A stretch of 9,916 bases of DNA from JBCBWG01 sp039817205 (GTDB taxonomy: Bacteria > Pseudomonadota > Alphaproteobacteria > Rhizobiales > Hyphomicrobiaceae). Positions 1-6,313 of the stretch are shown here, piece after piece. A model generated the notes under the pieces. The model had not been told where the DNA came from, did no database searches, and worked only from the letters and a program-made list of their open reading frames with translations. The stretch lies in contig JBCBWG010000113.1 of NCBI GenBank assembly GCA_039817205.1, forward strand, positions 1 to 9,916, given 5' to 3'. The translations under genes and the position numbers were made by a program. Numbering within the stretch: the first letter of the stretch is position 1; every line of letters begins with the position of its first letter.

Positions 1-98
1 TCGGCGATCGGCTGGCTTGCCATGCGAGTGTCGTCACATCAGCGAGGACAGCGAGAGGCTGCTTCGGTTTCGTTGGAAACAGGCGCTCCAAGGATCTG

Positions 99-133
99 AA
101 AAAAGCGCGCGCCTCAAGAATGAGACGCGCGCT
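99..133 (-). terminator. Rho-independent terminator of hupB
   Basis: Read on the minus strand, a 13-bp stem (AGCGCGCGTCTCA paired with TGAGGCGCGCGCT, one T-G wobble) closes a four-base loop, TTCT. It runs straight into a tract of six T residues at 104-99. It lies 28 bases past the hupB stop codon. Stem, tight loop and T-tract together make this a textbook intrinsic terminator, so hupB transcription very probably ends here. Confidence 0.88.
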
Positions 134-161
134 GGAAGGCAGCATCGTTGGTGCGAGCCGC

Positions 162-458
162 TTACTTCTTTTTGCCTTTGGCGGGCGTGTTCAGCGCGTC
201 TTTCAGCGTTTTTGATGCCGTGAACTTTGGCACATTGGCCGCTGCAATTTTGATTTTCTCGCCGGACAGCGGGTTGCGGCCGTCACGGGCTGCACGATGA
301 GAGACCTTAAATTTCCCGAGCGGCGGGAAGCTCACTTCATCACCAGCCTTCAAGGTCGCTTCGATGTAGGTCGTCACCGCGTCCAGTGCGACGCCCGCTT
401 TTTCCTTCGTAATGTCCGCCTCTTCCGCGATGGCGTCGATCAGGTCTTTCTTGCTCAT
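162..458 (-). CDS. hupB: DNA-binding protein HU (HupB type)
   Basis: HU is a small histone-like protein that binds and bends DNA as a dimer in the nucleoid. The 98-residue product matches the family over its full length, about 90 residues in most members. It starts MSKKDLIDAIA, carries the family signature region GKFKVSHRAARDGRNP at about residues 48-63, and has the DNA-intercalating proline at position 63 in the RNP of the beta arm. The last eight residues (TPAKGKKK) are a short lysine-rich tail beyond the usual end, which could add nonspecific DNA contacts (inference). The ATG at 458 is preceded by AAGGGA at good spacing. It lies 565 bp downstream of lon on the same strand and is closed by its own terminator. 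The lon-hupB order is common in proteobacteria. The alpha- or beta-subunit distinction cannot be made from one gene, so the symbol is by context. Confidence 0.96.
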   Translation of the reverse strand: MSKKDLIDAIAEEADITKEKAGVALDAVTTYIEATLKAGDEVSFPPLGKFKVSHRAARDGRNPLSGEKIKIAAANVPKFTASKTLKDALNTPAKGKKK

Positions 459-473
459 TTTATTCGTCCCTTA

Positions 474-491
474 TGGTTCGAGTGGTTCGAG
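474..491. repeat. Tandem 9-bp repeat in the hupB leader
   Basis: Two perfect adjacent copies of TGGTTCGAG are followed by the similar TTTGGTTTGAA. On the minus strand this reads CTCGAACCA twice, ending 15 bases upstream of the hupB start codon and just before its ribosome-binding sequence. It may be a chance slippage duplication or a repeated protein-binding site. Nothing more can be said from sequence. Confidence 0.6.
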
Positions 492-678
492 TTTGGTTTG
501 AATTGCTCGTGCTGAACGGGTCTGCGTCGATCGGTTTGCCTCGACGGATCGCGGCACTGCGAAGCGCGCGTGGATCAGGTCCAAGCGGCGTCTCGCGAAA
601 TCACTCTGGAGCCTGCCCTCTTCATCTCGTTGGCGCGGACGGTTCCCCTAAAACCGGACCCGGTGGATGGGAGCTTGT

Positions 679-719
679 TCAACCGTCGATGCCCCCGGTT
701 TCCGGGGCTTTTCGGTTGA
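679..719. repeat. Nested stem-loop in the hupB upstream region
   Basis: An outer 7-bp inverted repeat (TCAACCG at 679-685, CGGTTGA at 713-719) encloses an inner 6-bp stem (CCCCGG, loop TTT, CCGGGG at 693-707). Read on the plus strand the inner stem is followed by CTTTTC, which resembles a weak intrinsic terminator. Read on the minus strand it would be a structured element in the hupB leader, just downstream of the candidate promoter. The pairing is visible directly. Its role, and which strand uses it, are unknown. Confidence 0.55.
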
Positions 720-731
720 TCGAGCGCCCCG

Positions 732-760
732 ACAGAACGCTTGAGACCCGATTTGGTCAA
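732..760 (-). promoter_or_regulatory. Candidate hupB promoter
   Basis: On the minus strand CTTGACC gives a -35 hexamer TTGACC (760-755), with a 17-base spacer and TTCTGT (737-732) as a possible -10. CTTGAC is the typical alphaproteobacterial -35, while the -10 is poor. The site is bracketed by the inverted pair CGGGGCTTT (703-711) and AAAGCCCCG (776-784). It would give a leader of roughly 270 bases before hupB, so a closer promoter that I did not recognise is also possible. Confidence 0.35.
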
Positions 761-955
761 GCGCAAAACCGCGCGAAAGCCCCGAAAATACGGGAAAATC
801 GCCTCGTTGGGCCGTGTGCGGATGCGAAATGACATGCGAAATGGCCACCCGTCGGCATCGCAGCGCTTCATGGCTCATCCTTTCGGCTGGAATAATCGCG
901 GCTCGTTGCCAGGGTCACAGCGTGGCCAGAAGTCGACCAGAGGTCGGCCACACAC

Positions 956-988
956 GAGAAAGCCCGCGCGGTTTGATCCGCGCGGGCT
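956..988 (-). terminator. Rho-independent terminator of lon
   Basis: A perfect 11-bp stem (AGCCCGCGCGG with CCGCGCGGGCT, 961-988) has a six-base loop. On the minus strand it is followed by TTTCTC. It begins 35 bases past the lon stop codon. The T-tract is short but the GC-rich stem is strong. The plus-strand side has no T-run, so it serves lon. It implies that hupB needs its own promoter downstream. Confidence 0.82.
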
Positions 989-1023
989 CTCAAGAACCAT
1001 CAATAAACTGACGCAGGCGAAAC

Positions 1024-3441
1024 CTAGTGCGCCGTAACACCCGGTTTCGTGGCCGCATCCTCGGGTCGTGTCTGAGCAGCCGCGGCAGCCGCTGCCTCAT
1101 TCCACTCAATCGGTTCCGGCGGACGGACCAGCGCGTGCTTCAGCACCTCGTCCATGTGTGCGACCGGAATGATGTCGAGCGCGTTCTTCACGTTGTCCGG
1201 GATCTCGGCGAGGTCCTTTGCGTTCTCTTCCGGGATGAGCACCGTTTTGATGCCAGCGCGCAGTGCGGCAAGCAGCTTCTCCTTCAAGCCGCCGATGGGA
1301 AGGACGCGACCGCGCAACGTGATTTCGCCCGTCATCGCCACGTCCTTGTGGACCTCGATCGCGGTCAGCACCGAGATGATCGCAGTGACCATTGCGACGC
1401 CGGCCGACGGACCATCTTTCGGCGTTGCACCTTCAGGCACGTGCACGTGGATGTCCTTGTTCTCGAACATCGTCGGTGCAATTCCGAAGTCAATCGAGCG
1501 CGAGCGGACATAAGCGTTGGCCGCCGAAATCGATTCCTTCATCACGTCGCGCAAGTTTCCGGTGACCGTCATCTTGCCTTTGCCCGGCATCATGACGCCC
1601 TCGATGGTGAGGATCTCGCCACCCACCTCGGTCCAGGCCAAGCCTGTGACCACGCCAACCTGATCGTCCATTTCGGCTTCACCAAACCGGTACTTCGGCA
1701 CACCAAGGAAGTCTTCGACGTTGGCCTCGGTGACGGTGATCGCTGTCACGTCATCGTTGGCGAGGATCTCCTTCACGGCCTTCCGCGCGAGCTTCGCAAG
1801 TTCGCGCTCAAGGCTCCGAACACCGGCCTCCCGCGTGTAGCGACGGACAACGGTACGGAGCGCATCGTCTTCAATCGTCCACTCGGCGAGTTCAAGGCCG
1901 TGGGCCTTGCGCTGCTCTGGGATCAGGTGGCGTTTTGCGATCTCCGTTTTTTCGTCCTCGGTGTAACCAGCGAGGCGGATGATCTCCATTCGATCCAGCA
2001 GCGGCGCTGGTATGTTCATCGAGTTCGCCGTCGTCACGAACATCACGTTCGACAGATCGTAATCCACTTCGAGATAGTGGTCTGCAAACGTCGAGTTCTG
2101 TTCCGGGTCGAGCACCTCAAGCAAAGCCGACGACGGGTCGCCACGGAAGTCCTGGCCCATCTTGTCGATCTCATCGAGAAGGAAGAGCGGGTTCACGCGC
2201 TTCGTCTTTTTCATCGACTGAATGACCTTACCCGGCATTGATCCGATGTAGGTCCGACGGTGACCGCGGATTTCAGCTTCGTCGCGGACACCACCGAGTG
2301 ACATCCGCACGAACTCACGGCCGGTCGCGTTTGCGATCGACTTGCCAAGCGACGTCTTACCAACGCCTGGTGGTCCCACGAGACAAAGGATCGGACCTTT
2401 TAGCTTATTGGTCCGGTTCTGCACGGCCAGGTATTCGACGATGCGTTCCTTGACCTTATCAAGGCCATAGTGCTCCGCATCGAGAACCTCTTGGGCTTCC
2501 TTGAGGTCTTTCTTGACCTTACCGCGTACGCCCCACGGGATCGACAACAACCAATCGAGGTAGTTGCGCACAACCGTCGCTTCTGCCGACATCGGGCTCA
2601 TCTGGCGAAGCTTCTTCAGCTCAGCCATAGCCTTTTCGTTGGCTTCCTTCGTGAGCTTGGTCGCCTGGATCTTTTCTTCAAACTCGGAAATGTCGTCGCG
2701 CTCGTCGCCGTCGCCGAGTTCTTTCTGGATCGCCTTCATCTGCTCGTTGAGGTAGTACTCGCGCTGCGTCTTCTCCATCTGACGCTTCACGCGCGAGCGG
2801 ATCTTCTTCTCGACATGCAGAACCGAGATCTCGCTTTCCATCAGCGCATACACGCGCTCAAGCCGTTCGGAGATCACAAGCGTCTCAAGGATTTCCTGCT
2901 TGTCGGCGATCTTGATGACGAGGTGGGATGCGATCGTGTCGGCGAGCTTTGAGTAATCGTCGATCTGACCAATCGTGCCGAGCACTTCCGGCGAGATTTT
3001 CTTGTTGAGTTTGACGTAGCTCTCGAATTGCGAAACGGCCGACCGCGCCAGGGCTTCGACCTCGTCTTCCGGCCCAAGCTCTTCCTCGATCGTTTCAACA
3101 TCGGCTTCAAAGTACGCTTCGTTCTCGACGTAGCCGTTGATCCGCGCACGCGACGTGCCCTCGACGAGCACCTTCACGGTCCCATCAGGCAGTTTCAGAA
3201 GCTGCAGAACATTGGCAAGGGTGCCAACCTCGTAGATGCCGTCGGCGCTCGGATCGTCTTCGCCAGCATTCTTTTGTGCGGCCAAGAGGATCTGCGATTC
3301 GGATCGCATCACCTCTTCGAGCGCATTGATCGATTTATCCCGGCCGACGAACAGCGGGACGATCATGTGCGGGAATACGACGATGTCGCGGAGGGGCAGC
3401 ACCGGAAACAAGTCTTTCGGCGCCTCTGTTTTATCGCTCAT
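1024..3441 (-). CDS. lon: ATP-dependent protease Lon (LonA)
   Basis: Lon is a cytoplasmic homo-oligomeric AAA+ protease that degrades misfolded and specific regulatory proteins. The product is 805 residues, normal for bacterial LonA. The N-terminal substrate domain spans about 9-205 and a helical, coiled-coil-like stretch about 205-300. Walker A is GPPGVGKT at 356-363, and Walker B is LFLLDEID with D423 and E424. The C-terminal protease domain has the catalytic serine S679 in KDGPSAG and lysine K722 in GGLKEK, the same numbering as in E. coli. The tail after about residue 780 is alanine-rich (seven alanines at 783-789) and ends in GVTAH. An upstream in-frame start would add 16 residues, but the ATG at 3441 has AAAGGAG eight bases upstream and gives the family N-terminus MSDKTEAPKDLFPVLPLRD, so I chose it. 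It lies 762 bp from clpX and ends in its own terminator, so it is likely transcribed separately. Confidence 0.98.
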   Translation of the reverse strand: MSDKTEAPKDLFPVLPLRDIVVFPHMIVPLFVGRDKSINALEEVMRSESQILLAAQKNAGEDDPSADGIYEVGTLANVLQLLKLPDGTVKVLVEGTSRARINGYVENEAYFEADVETIEEELGPEDEVEALARSAVSQFESYVKLNKKISPEVLGTIGQIDDYSKLADTIASHLVIKIADKQEILETLVISERLERVYALMESEISVLHVEKKIRSRVKRQMEKTQREYYLNEQMKAIQKELGDGDERDDISEFEEKIQATKLTKEANEKAMAELKKLRQMSPMSAEATVVRNYLDWLLSIPWGVRGKVKKDLKEAQEVLDAEHYGLDKVKERIVEYLAVQNRTNKLKGPILCLVGPPGVGKTSLGKSIANATGREFVRMSLGGVRDEAEIRGHRRTYIGSMPGKVIQSMKKTKRVNPLFLLDEIDKMGQDFRGDPSSALLEVLDPEQNSTFADHYLEVDYDLSNVMFVTTANSMNIPAPLLDRMEIIRLAGYTEDEKTEIAKRHLIPEQRKAHGLELAEWTIEDDALRTVVRRYTREAGVRSLERELAKLARKAVKEILANDDVTAITVTEANVEDFLGVPKYRFGEAEMDDQVGVVTGLAWTEVGGEILTIEGVMMPGKGKMTVTGNLRDVMKESISAANAYVRSRSIDFGIAPTMFENKDIHVHVPEGATPKDGPSAGVAMVTAIISVLTAIEVHKDVAMTGEITLRGRVLPIGGLKEKLLAALRAGIKTVLIPEENAKDLAEIPDNVKNALDIIPVAHMDEVLKHALVRPPEPIEWNEAAAAAAAQTRPEDAATKPGVTAH

Positions 3442-3449
3442 GATCTGCT

Positions 3450-3456
3450 CTCCTTT
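3450..3456 (-). promoter_or_regulatory. lon ribosome-binding site (decides the start)
   Basis: AAAGGAG on the minus strand, eight bases before ATG 3441. It fixes the lon start downstream of the longer open frame that begins at 3489. That longer frame would run through the leader hairpin and this ribosome-binding site. Confidence 0.85.
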
Positions 3457-3480
3457 GGTGCTGACAGATCGTCCAGCACC
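3457..3480 (-). repeat. Leader hairpin abutting the lon ribosome-binding site
   Basis: A perfect 7-bp inverted repeat (GGTGCTG and CAGCACC) with a 10-base loop ends directly at the AAAGGAG of lon. In the mRNA the stem would sit immediately 5' of the ribosome-binding site and could affect ribosome access or transcript stability. As DNA it could be an operator. The pairing is seen; the function is inference. Confidence 0.5.
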
Positions 3481-3507
3481 TTTGCTCAAATCATTGGTTC
3501 AAATCGC

Positions 3508-3536
3508 TGCATAGCGCCGATGCCAAACGGCGCCAA
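3508..3536 (-). promoter_or_regulatory. Candidate lon promoter with internal dyad
   Basis: On the minus strand TTGGCG (3536-3531), a 17-base spacer and TATGCA (3513-3508) resemble a weak housekeeping promoter about 67 bases upstream of the lon ATG. A perfect dyad, GCGCCG and CGGCGC with eight bases between (3514-3533), fills the spacer. A protein bound there would block the promoter. Both hexamers deviate from consensus. Confidence 0.3.
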
Positions 3537-3812
3537 TCCATCGTCTTGTTCCAATCCTCGTCCGCGCTCTGGTTCAGATCCCGCCATCGTCTTGGTGGTC
3601 CCGAAAAGACTTAACGCGCACCCAAGCAGTCTCATTTGCCCGTCATGATCGACCCACACAGGTCTGAAGCGTTGGCGCTGCTTGAGCGACGCCTCGGCGT
3701 GTCAGATACCGTCAAATCGTGCGCCACTCGGGTTGTCCGACGTGACAGTTCACAATGGGCAGGACCAGTTCGGCTTGCCGCCGACACCGGTAGAGATGCC
3801 TGATGCAACAAC

Positions 3813-3839
3813 ATATGAACGGTCGTTACGCGTTCCAAG
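3813..3839 (-). promoter_or_regulatory. Possible RpoH-like heat-shock promoter upstream of lon
   Basis: On the minus strand CTTGGA, 15 bases, then TCATAT resembles the alphaproteobacterial RpoH (sigma-32) pattern of a CTTGAA box and a CCATAT-like box. The spacer is at the short end and both boxes have mismatches. It lies about 370 bases upstream of the lon ATG, so the leader would be long. Lon is heat-induced in many bacteria, which is the only reason to keep this candidate. Confidence 0.18.
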
Positions 3840-4203
3840 ATCGGTACGGTGTCACAAGTCAGTGGTTCTTGACAGATGGCGCGCCGCATCCACCCACAAA
3901 GCCTTGGCAAAAACAACGAGTGTGGCCGTTGCGCCAAGGCCGTGTCTTCTCAGCCGCAACCGTGACGCGATCCCTGATCTAAAAGACGGGAATAATCGTG
4001 AGGCACACGTAGAAGTCGTGGCCCAATCCATCGGCCATGTGCCGTCCGATCGATGAGCCACTCACGGTCCACGGTCGCCTGAGAATACAGGCGGCAGTGG
4101 CCGCTCCCGATCAGCACGGATCGGAAATAAGATCGCAGCATATATGATGATTACGGCCGCCTCGCATGGGCTGCCGCACTCTCACTGACGAAGGCGAGCC
4201 CTG

Positions 4204-5469
4204 TTAGGACGCCGTGGTTCCGCTGGAGCTCTCGTCCGCCGCGCGGTCCGAGTAAATTTTCAGAGGACGTGCGCCGCCCTCAACCACTTCCGGACCGATC
4301 ACGACTTCTTCTACGCCCTTCAGGCTGGGCAGCTCGAACATCGTATCAAGCAGGATGCCCTCCATAATCGACCGCAGACCGCGTGCACCGGTTTTTCGGT
4401 CGATCGCCTTCCGCGAGATCGCTCGGAGCGCTTCGATTGGGAAGCTCAGCTTGATGTCTTCCATCTCGAAGAGTCGCTGATACTGCTTCACGATCGCGTT
4501 TTTCGGTTCAGACAGGATCTGGACCAGCGCTTCTTCATCGAGATCTTCGAGCGTGGCGAGAACCGGAAGGCGGCCGATGAATTCGGGGATCAAGCCAAAC
4601 CGCAGCATATCCTCGGGCTCGACACCACGGAGGATTTCGCCGGTCCGACGTTCTTCTTCATCTTTGACGGTCGCGCCGAAGCCGATGGATGTCCCGGTGC
4701 CGCGGTTCGCGATGATCTTGTCGAGGCCGGCGAACGCACCACCACAGATGAACAAGATATTCGTTGTGTCGACCTGAAGGAACTCTTGCTGCGGATGCTT
4801 GCGGCCACCTTGCGGCGGAACACTCGCAACAGTGCCTTCCATGATCTTCAGAAGCGCCTGCTGAACACCCTCACCGGACACATCTCGCGTGATGGATGGG
4901 TTGTCGGACTTGCGGCTGATCTTATCGACTTCATCGATGTAGACGATGCCGCGCTGCGCACGCTCGACGTTGTAATCAGCGGCTTGGAGCAGCTTCAGGA
5001 TGATGTTCTCGACATCCTCGCCAACGTAACCAGCCTCGGTCAGTGTCGTGGCGTCCGCCATCGTGAACGGCACATCGAGGATGCGGGCCAGCGTCTGTGC
5101 AAGCAGTGTCTTACCGCAACCGGTTGGGCCAATCAGAAGAATGTTAGACTTCTGAAGCTCAACGTCGTTGTTCCGCGATGCATGGTTCAAGCGTTTGTAG
5201 TGGTTGTGCACGGCAACCGAAAGAACGCGCTTGGCATGGTCCTGGCCGATCACATAGCCATCCAGAACCGTCTTGATTTCCTCGGGCGTCGGCACCCCAT
5301 CGCGGCTCTTAACGAGCGTGTTTTTGTTCTCTTCGCGGATGATGTCCATGCAAAGCTCGACGCATTCATCGCAGATGAACACGGTCGGGCCGGCAATGAG
5401 CTTGCGAACTTCGTGCTGGCTTTTCCCGCAGAAGGAACAATAGAGGGTGTTTTTTTCTTGGCTGGCCAT
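4204..5469 (-). CDS. clpX: ClpX, unfoldase subunit of the ClpXP protease
   Basis: ClpX is a hexameric AAA+ unfoldase that recognises tagged or adaptor-delivered proteins and threads them into ClpP. The 421 residues match the family length and all key parts are present. The N-terminal zinc-binding domain has C11, C14, C33 and C36. Walker A is GPTGCGKT at 114-121, and the pore loop GYVG is at 147-150. Walker B has D179 and E180, and the RKH pore loop is at 223-225. The ClpP-docking IGF loop is at 262-264, a likely arginine finger (R300) lies in PEFIGR, and sensor 2 lies in GARGLR at 361-366. The ATG at 5469 gives the standard N-terminus although its ribosome-binding sequence is weak (GGAAAAAA, some distance upstream). 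In alphaproteobacteria ClpXP degrades cell-cycle regulators such as CtrA (family knowledge). Unusually, it is separated from clpP by 844 bp that contain an opposite-strand gene, so it must have its own promoter. Confidence 0.98.
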   Translation of the reverse strand: MASQEKNTLYCSFCGKSQHEVRKLIAGPTVFICDECVELCMDIIREENKNTLVKSRDGVPTPEEIKTVLDGYVIGQDHAKRVLSVAVHNHYKRLNHASRNNDVELQKSNILLIGPTGCGKTLLAQTLARILDVPFTMADATTLTEAGYVGEDVENIILKLLQAADYNVERAQRGIVYIDEVDKISRKSDNPSITRDVSGEGVQQALLKIMEGTVASVPPQGGRKHPQQEFLQVDTTNILFICGGAFAGLDKIIANRGTGTSIGFGATVKDEEERRTGEILRGVEPEDMLRFGLIPEFIGRLPVLATLEDLDEEALVQILSEPKNAIVKQYQRLFEMEDIKLSFPIEALRAISRKAIDRKTGARGLRSIMEGILLDTMFELPSLKGVEEVVIGPEVVEGGARPLKIYSDRAADESSSGTTAS

Positions 5470-5509
5470 GCGATCGATTTTTTCCGGTCAGTTGCTATCT
5501 CGCCTAGCG

Positions 5510-5748
5510 GATCCACGAAGGGGTCCACGAATGTCTTGTCTTGCCTCGACACATCCGGTCGCCAGCTCCCCGCTCGCCCGCAAGATCGCTGCCACCTTGG
5601 CGGGCGCTAAATCTGTGGCTCGTTGTCCCTAAGCGCTCGGCAGTTGATTTTGAGGTCAATGCGAACTCAGTGCGTATGTCAGATCAGAGCATGCGTCGGC
5701 AAATCTGATCAAGGTCCTATTGCAGATAGGGACGGCGATCCACGAATG
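5510..5748. repeat. Three copies of a GRTCCACGAA motif upstream of clpX
   Basis: GATCCACGAA occurs at 5510-5519, GGTCCACGAATG at 5522-5533 and GATCCACGAATG at 5737-5748, all in the same orientation. The first two are adjacent, 12 bases apart, about 40-65 bases upstream of the clpX start. That position suits an operator or activator site, but no known regulator motif is recognised. The ATCCAC core resembles part of a DnaA box, but the flanks do not match. Confidence 0.45.
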
Positions 5749-5818
5749 CATACCCCTCTTTGCCCGCGTTGTTGGCGACCTCGTGTCCAATTTATGCCGC
5801 AACTGTCAGGATCTTCCG

Positions 5819-5830
5819 CCGCGGCCGCGG
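5819..5830. repeat. Perfect 12-bp palindrome CCGCGGCCGCGG
   Basis: CCGCGGCCGCGG reads the same on both strands and lies 51 bases upstream of the M15 peptidase start. It lengthens imperfectly to TTCCG...CGGAA. It may form a hairpin or be a chance GC-rich palindrome. Confidence 0.5.
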
Positions 5831-5881
5831 AAACTTGATCATCCAGGCCATTGAAAAAGAAATGAAAATCATGAGTACAAC

Positions 5882-6259
5882 ATGCAACATATCGTACGAA
5901 TTGCGCTTGTTGCGAGCGCATTTCTCGGCATGGCGTCGACGGCGCCTTCTGTTGAGGCTGCATCACGATCATGTTTGCCAGCATCGCTGAAGTCGATCCT
6001 GGCAAAGGTTGAACGGCGTTTTGGTCGCGTGAGTGTTATCTCGACACACCGTCCCGGTGCAACGATCCGCGGATCTGGAAAACGCTCATACCACGCAAGT
6101 TGTAGAGCGGCAGATTTCAAGCCGCCGAGAGGCAAATACCGCGCAGTTGTGAACTTCCTGCGTGCCAACCATCGGGGTGGCCTGGGGACCTACAGCGGAC
6201 GCCACAATCACATCCACATCGATAACGGTCCACGCTATCGTTTCCACCGAACGAATTAG
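5882..6259 (+). CDS. Small secreted M15-family peptidase (D-Ala-D-Ala carboxypeptidase-like)
   Basis: The product is 125 residues. A signal peptide is evident: MQHIVR, a hydrophobic core to about residue 19, and likely cleavage after VEA at 26, leaving a mature domain of about 99 residues. The mature part has the zinc-site pattern of the M15 peptidases (M15_3 type, related to VanY- and YcbK-like proteins). H71 and D78 lie in SYHASCRAADF, and H112 in HIHIDNGPR gives the third ligand. Such enzymes cut peptidoglycan stem peptides in the periplasm (family knowledge); the exact bond is not predictable here. C31 and C74 could form a disulfide. The ATG at 5882 is chosen because it gives the signal peptide and a stop lies in frame at 5852. 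Its ribosome-binding site is weak. The gene lies on the strand opposite to clpP and clpX and separates them. No other cell-wall gene is nearby, so its placement gives no functional clue. Confidence 0.85.
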   Translation: MQHIVRIALVASAFLGMASTAPSVEAASRSCLPASLKSILAKVERRFGRVSVISTHRPGATIRGSGKRSYHASCRAADFKPPRGKYRAVVNFLRANHRGGLGTYSGRHNHIHIDNGPRYRFHRTN

Positions 6260-6271
6260 ACCGAATACGGG

Positions 6272-6304
6272 GGCGGCCGACGGTGTCCACACCGGTCAGC
6301 CGCC
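6272..6304. terminator. Hairpin between convergent M15 gene and clpP
   Basis: A two-part stem (GGCGGC, then CGGTG, loop TCCA, CACCG, then GCCGCC) fills most of the 54-bp gap between the two converging stop codons. There is no T-tract on either side, so it is not a canonical intrinsic terminator. Its position suggests a bidirectional transcription stop or an RNA 3'-end stabiliser. The structure is seen; the role is inferred. Confidence 0.5.
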
Positions 6305-6313
6305 GCACGTTCG

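Larger units (their letters stand above)
459..955. other. Intergenic region between lon terminator and hupB
   Basis: No protein-coding gene is supported in this stretch. The open frames on both strands give arginine- and proline-rich products with no recognisable family and no good start signals. What it does hold is a tandem repeat next to hupB, a nested stem-loop, a candidate hupB promoter, and an imperfect tandem repeat (CCAGAAGTCGA then CCAGAGGTCGG) near 926-947, flanked by GTGGCC and GGCCAC. It should carry the hupB promoter and leader. Confidence 0.6.
3442..4203. other. Long intergenic region between clpX and lon
   Basis: This 762-bp stretch has no convincing gene. The two longest frames (plus 3682-4056 from TTG; minus 3632-3937) encode unrecognisable products without good ribosome-binding sites or clear coding bias. 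It holds the lon leader hairpin and candidate promoters. It also has a perfect 6-bp dyad (CCGATC at 4107-4112, GATCGG at 4119-4124) and a tandem GACCGTG pair (minus strand, near 4062-4075). I found no clear terminator for clpX: the downstream sequence has only weak stems and no T-run. Confidence 0.6.
5470..5881. other. Divergent intergenic region, clpX / M15 peptidase
   Basis: No gene is supported in these 412 bp. It must contain a clpX promoter (minus) and probably one for the M15 gene (plus). A TTGACC on the minus strand near 5680-5675 is a possible -35 without a convincing -10. The stretch also carries the GRTCCACGAA repeats, an AGATCAGA/TCTGATC pair near 5679-5711, and a perfect 12-bp palindrome. 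Confidence 0.55.

Noticed and set aside
17..223. 68-residue plus-strand frame at the left edge
   Set aside because: It overlaps the hupB terminator and the hupB 3' end and encodes an Arg-rich, unrecognisable peptide.
473..832. 119-residue plus-strand frame between hupB and lon
   Set aside because: The product has no recognisable features, and the frame passes through the terminator-like nested stem-loop.
1027..2241. 404-residue plus-strand open frame antisense to lon
   Set aside because: It is a shadow of lon. The product is rich in Arg, His and Val with no family features, and lon on the other strand is certain.
3632..3937. 101-residue minus-strand frame in the same spacer
   Set aside because: Low-complexity Arg/Ser/Thr-rich product with no family resemblance, overlapping the frame above.
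3682..4056. 124-residue plus-strand frame in the clpX-lon spacer
   Set aside because: TTG start, no clear ribosome-binding site, no recognised motif, and codon third positions without the GC bias of the real genes. A database match would be needed to revive it.
4786..5610. 274-residue plus-strand open frame antisense to clpX
   Set aside because: Shadow of the fully conserved clpX gene, with no ribosome-binding site or recognisable domain.
5737..5745. Possible DnaA box (ATCCAC core)
   Set aside because: Only six of nine positions match TTATCCACA, and no perfect box or other origin feature is present.
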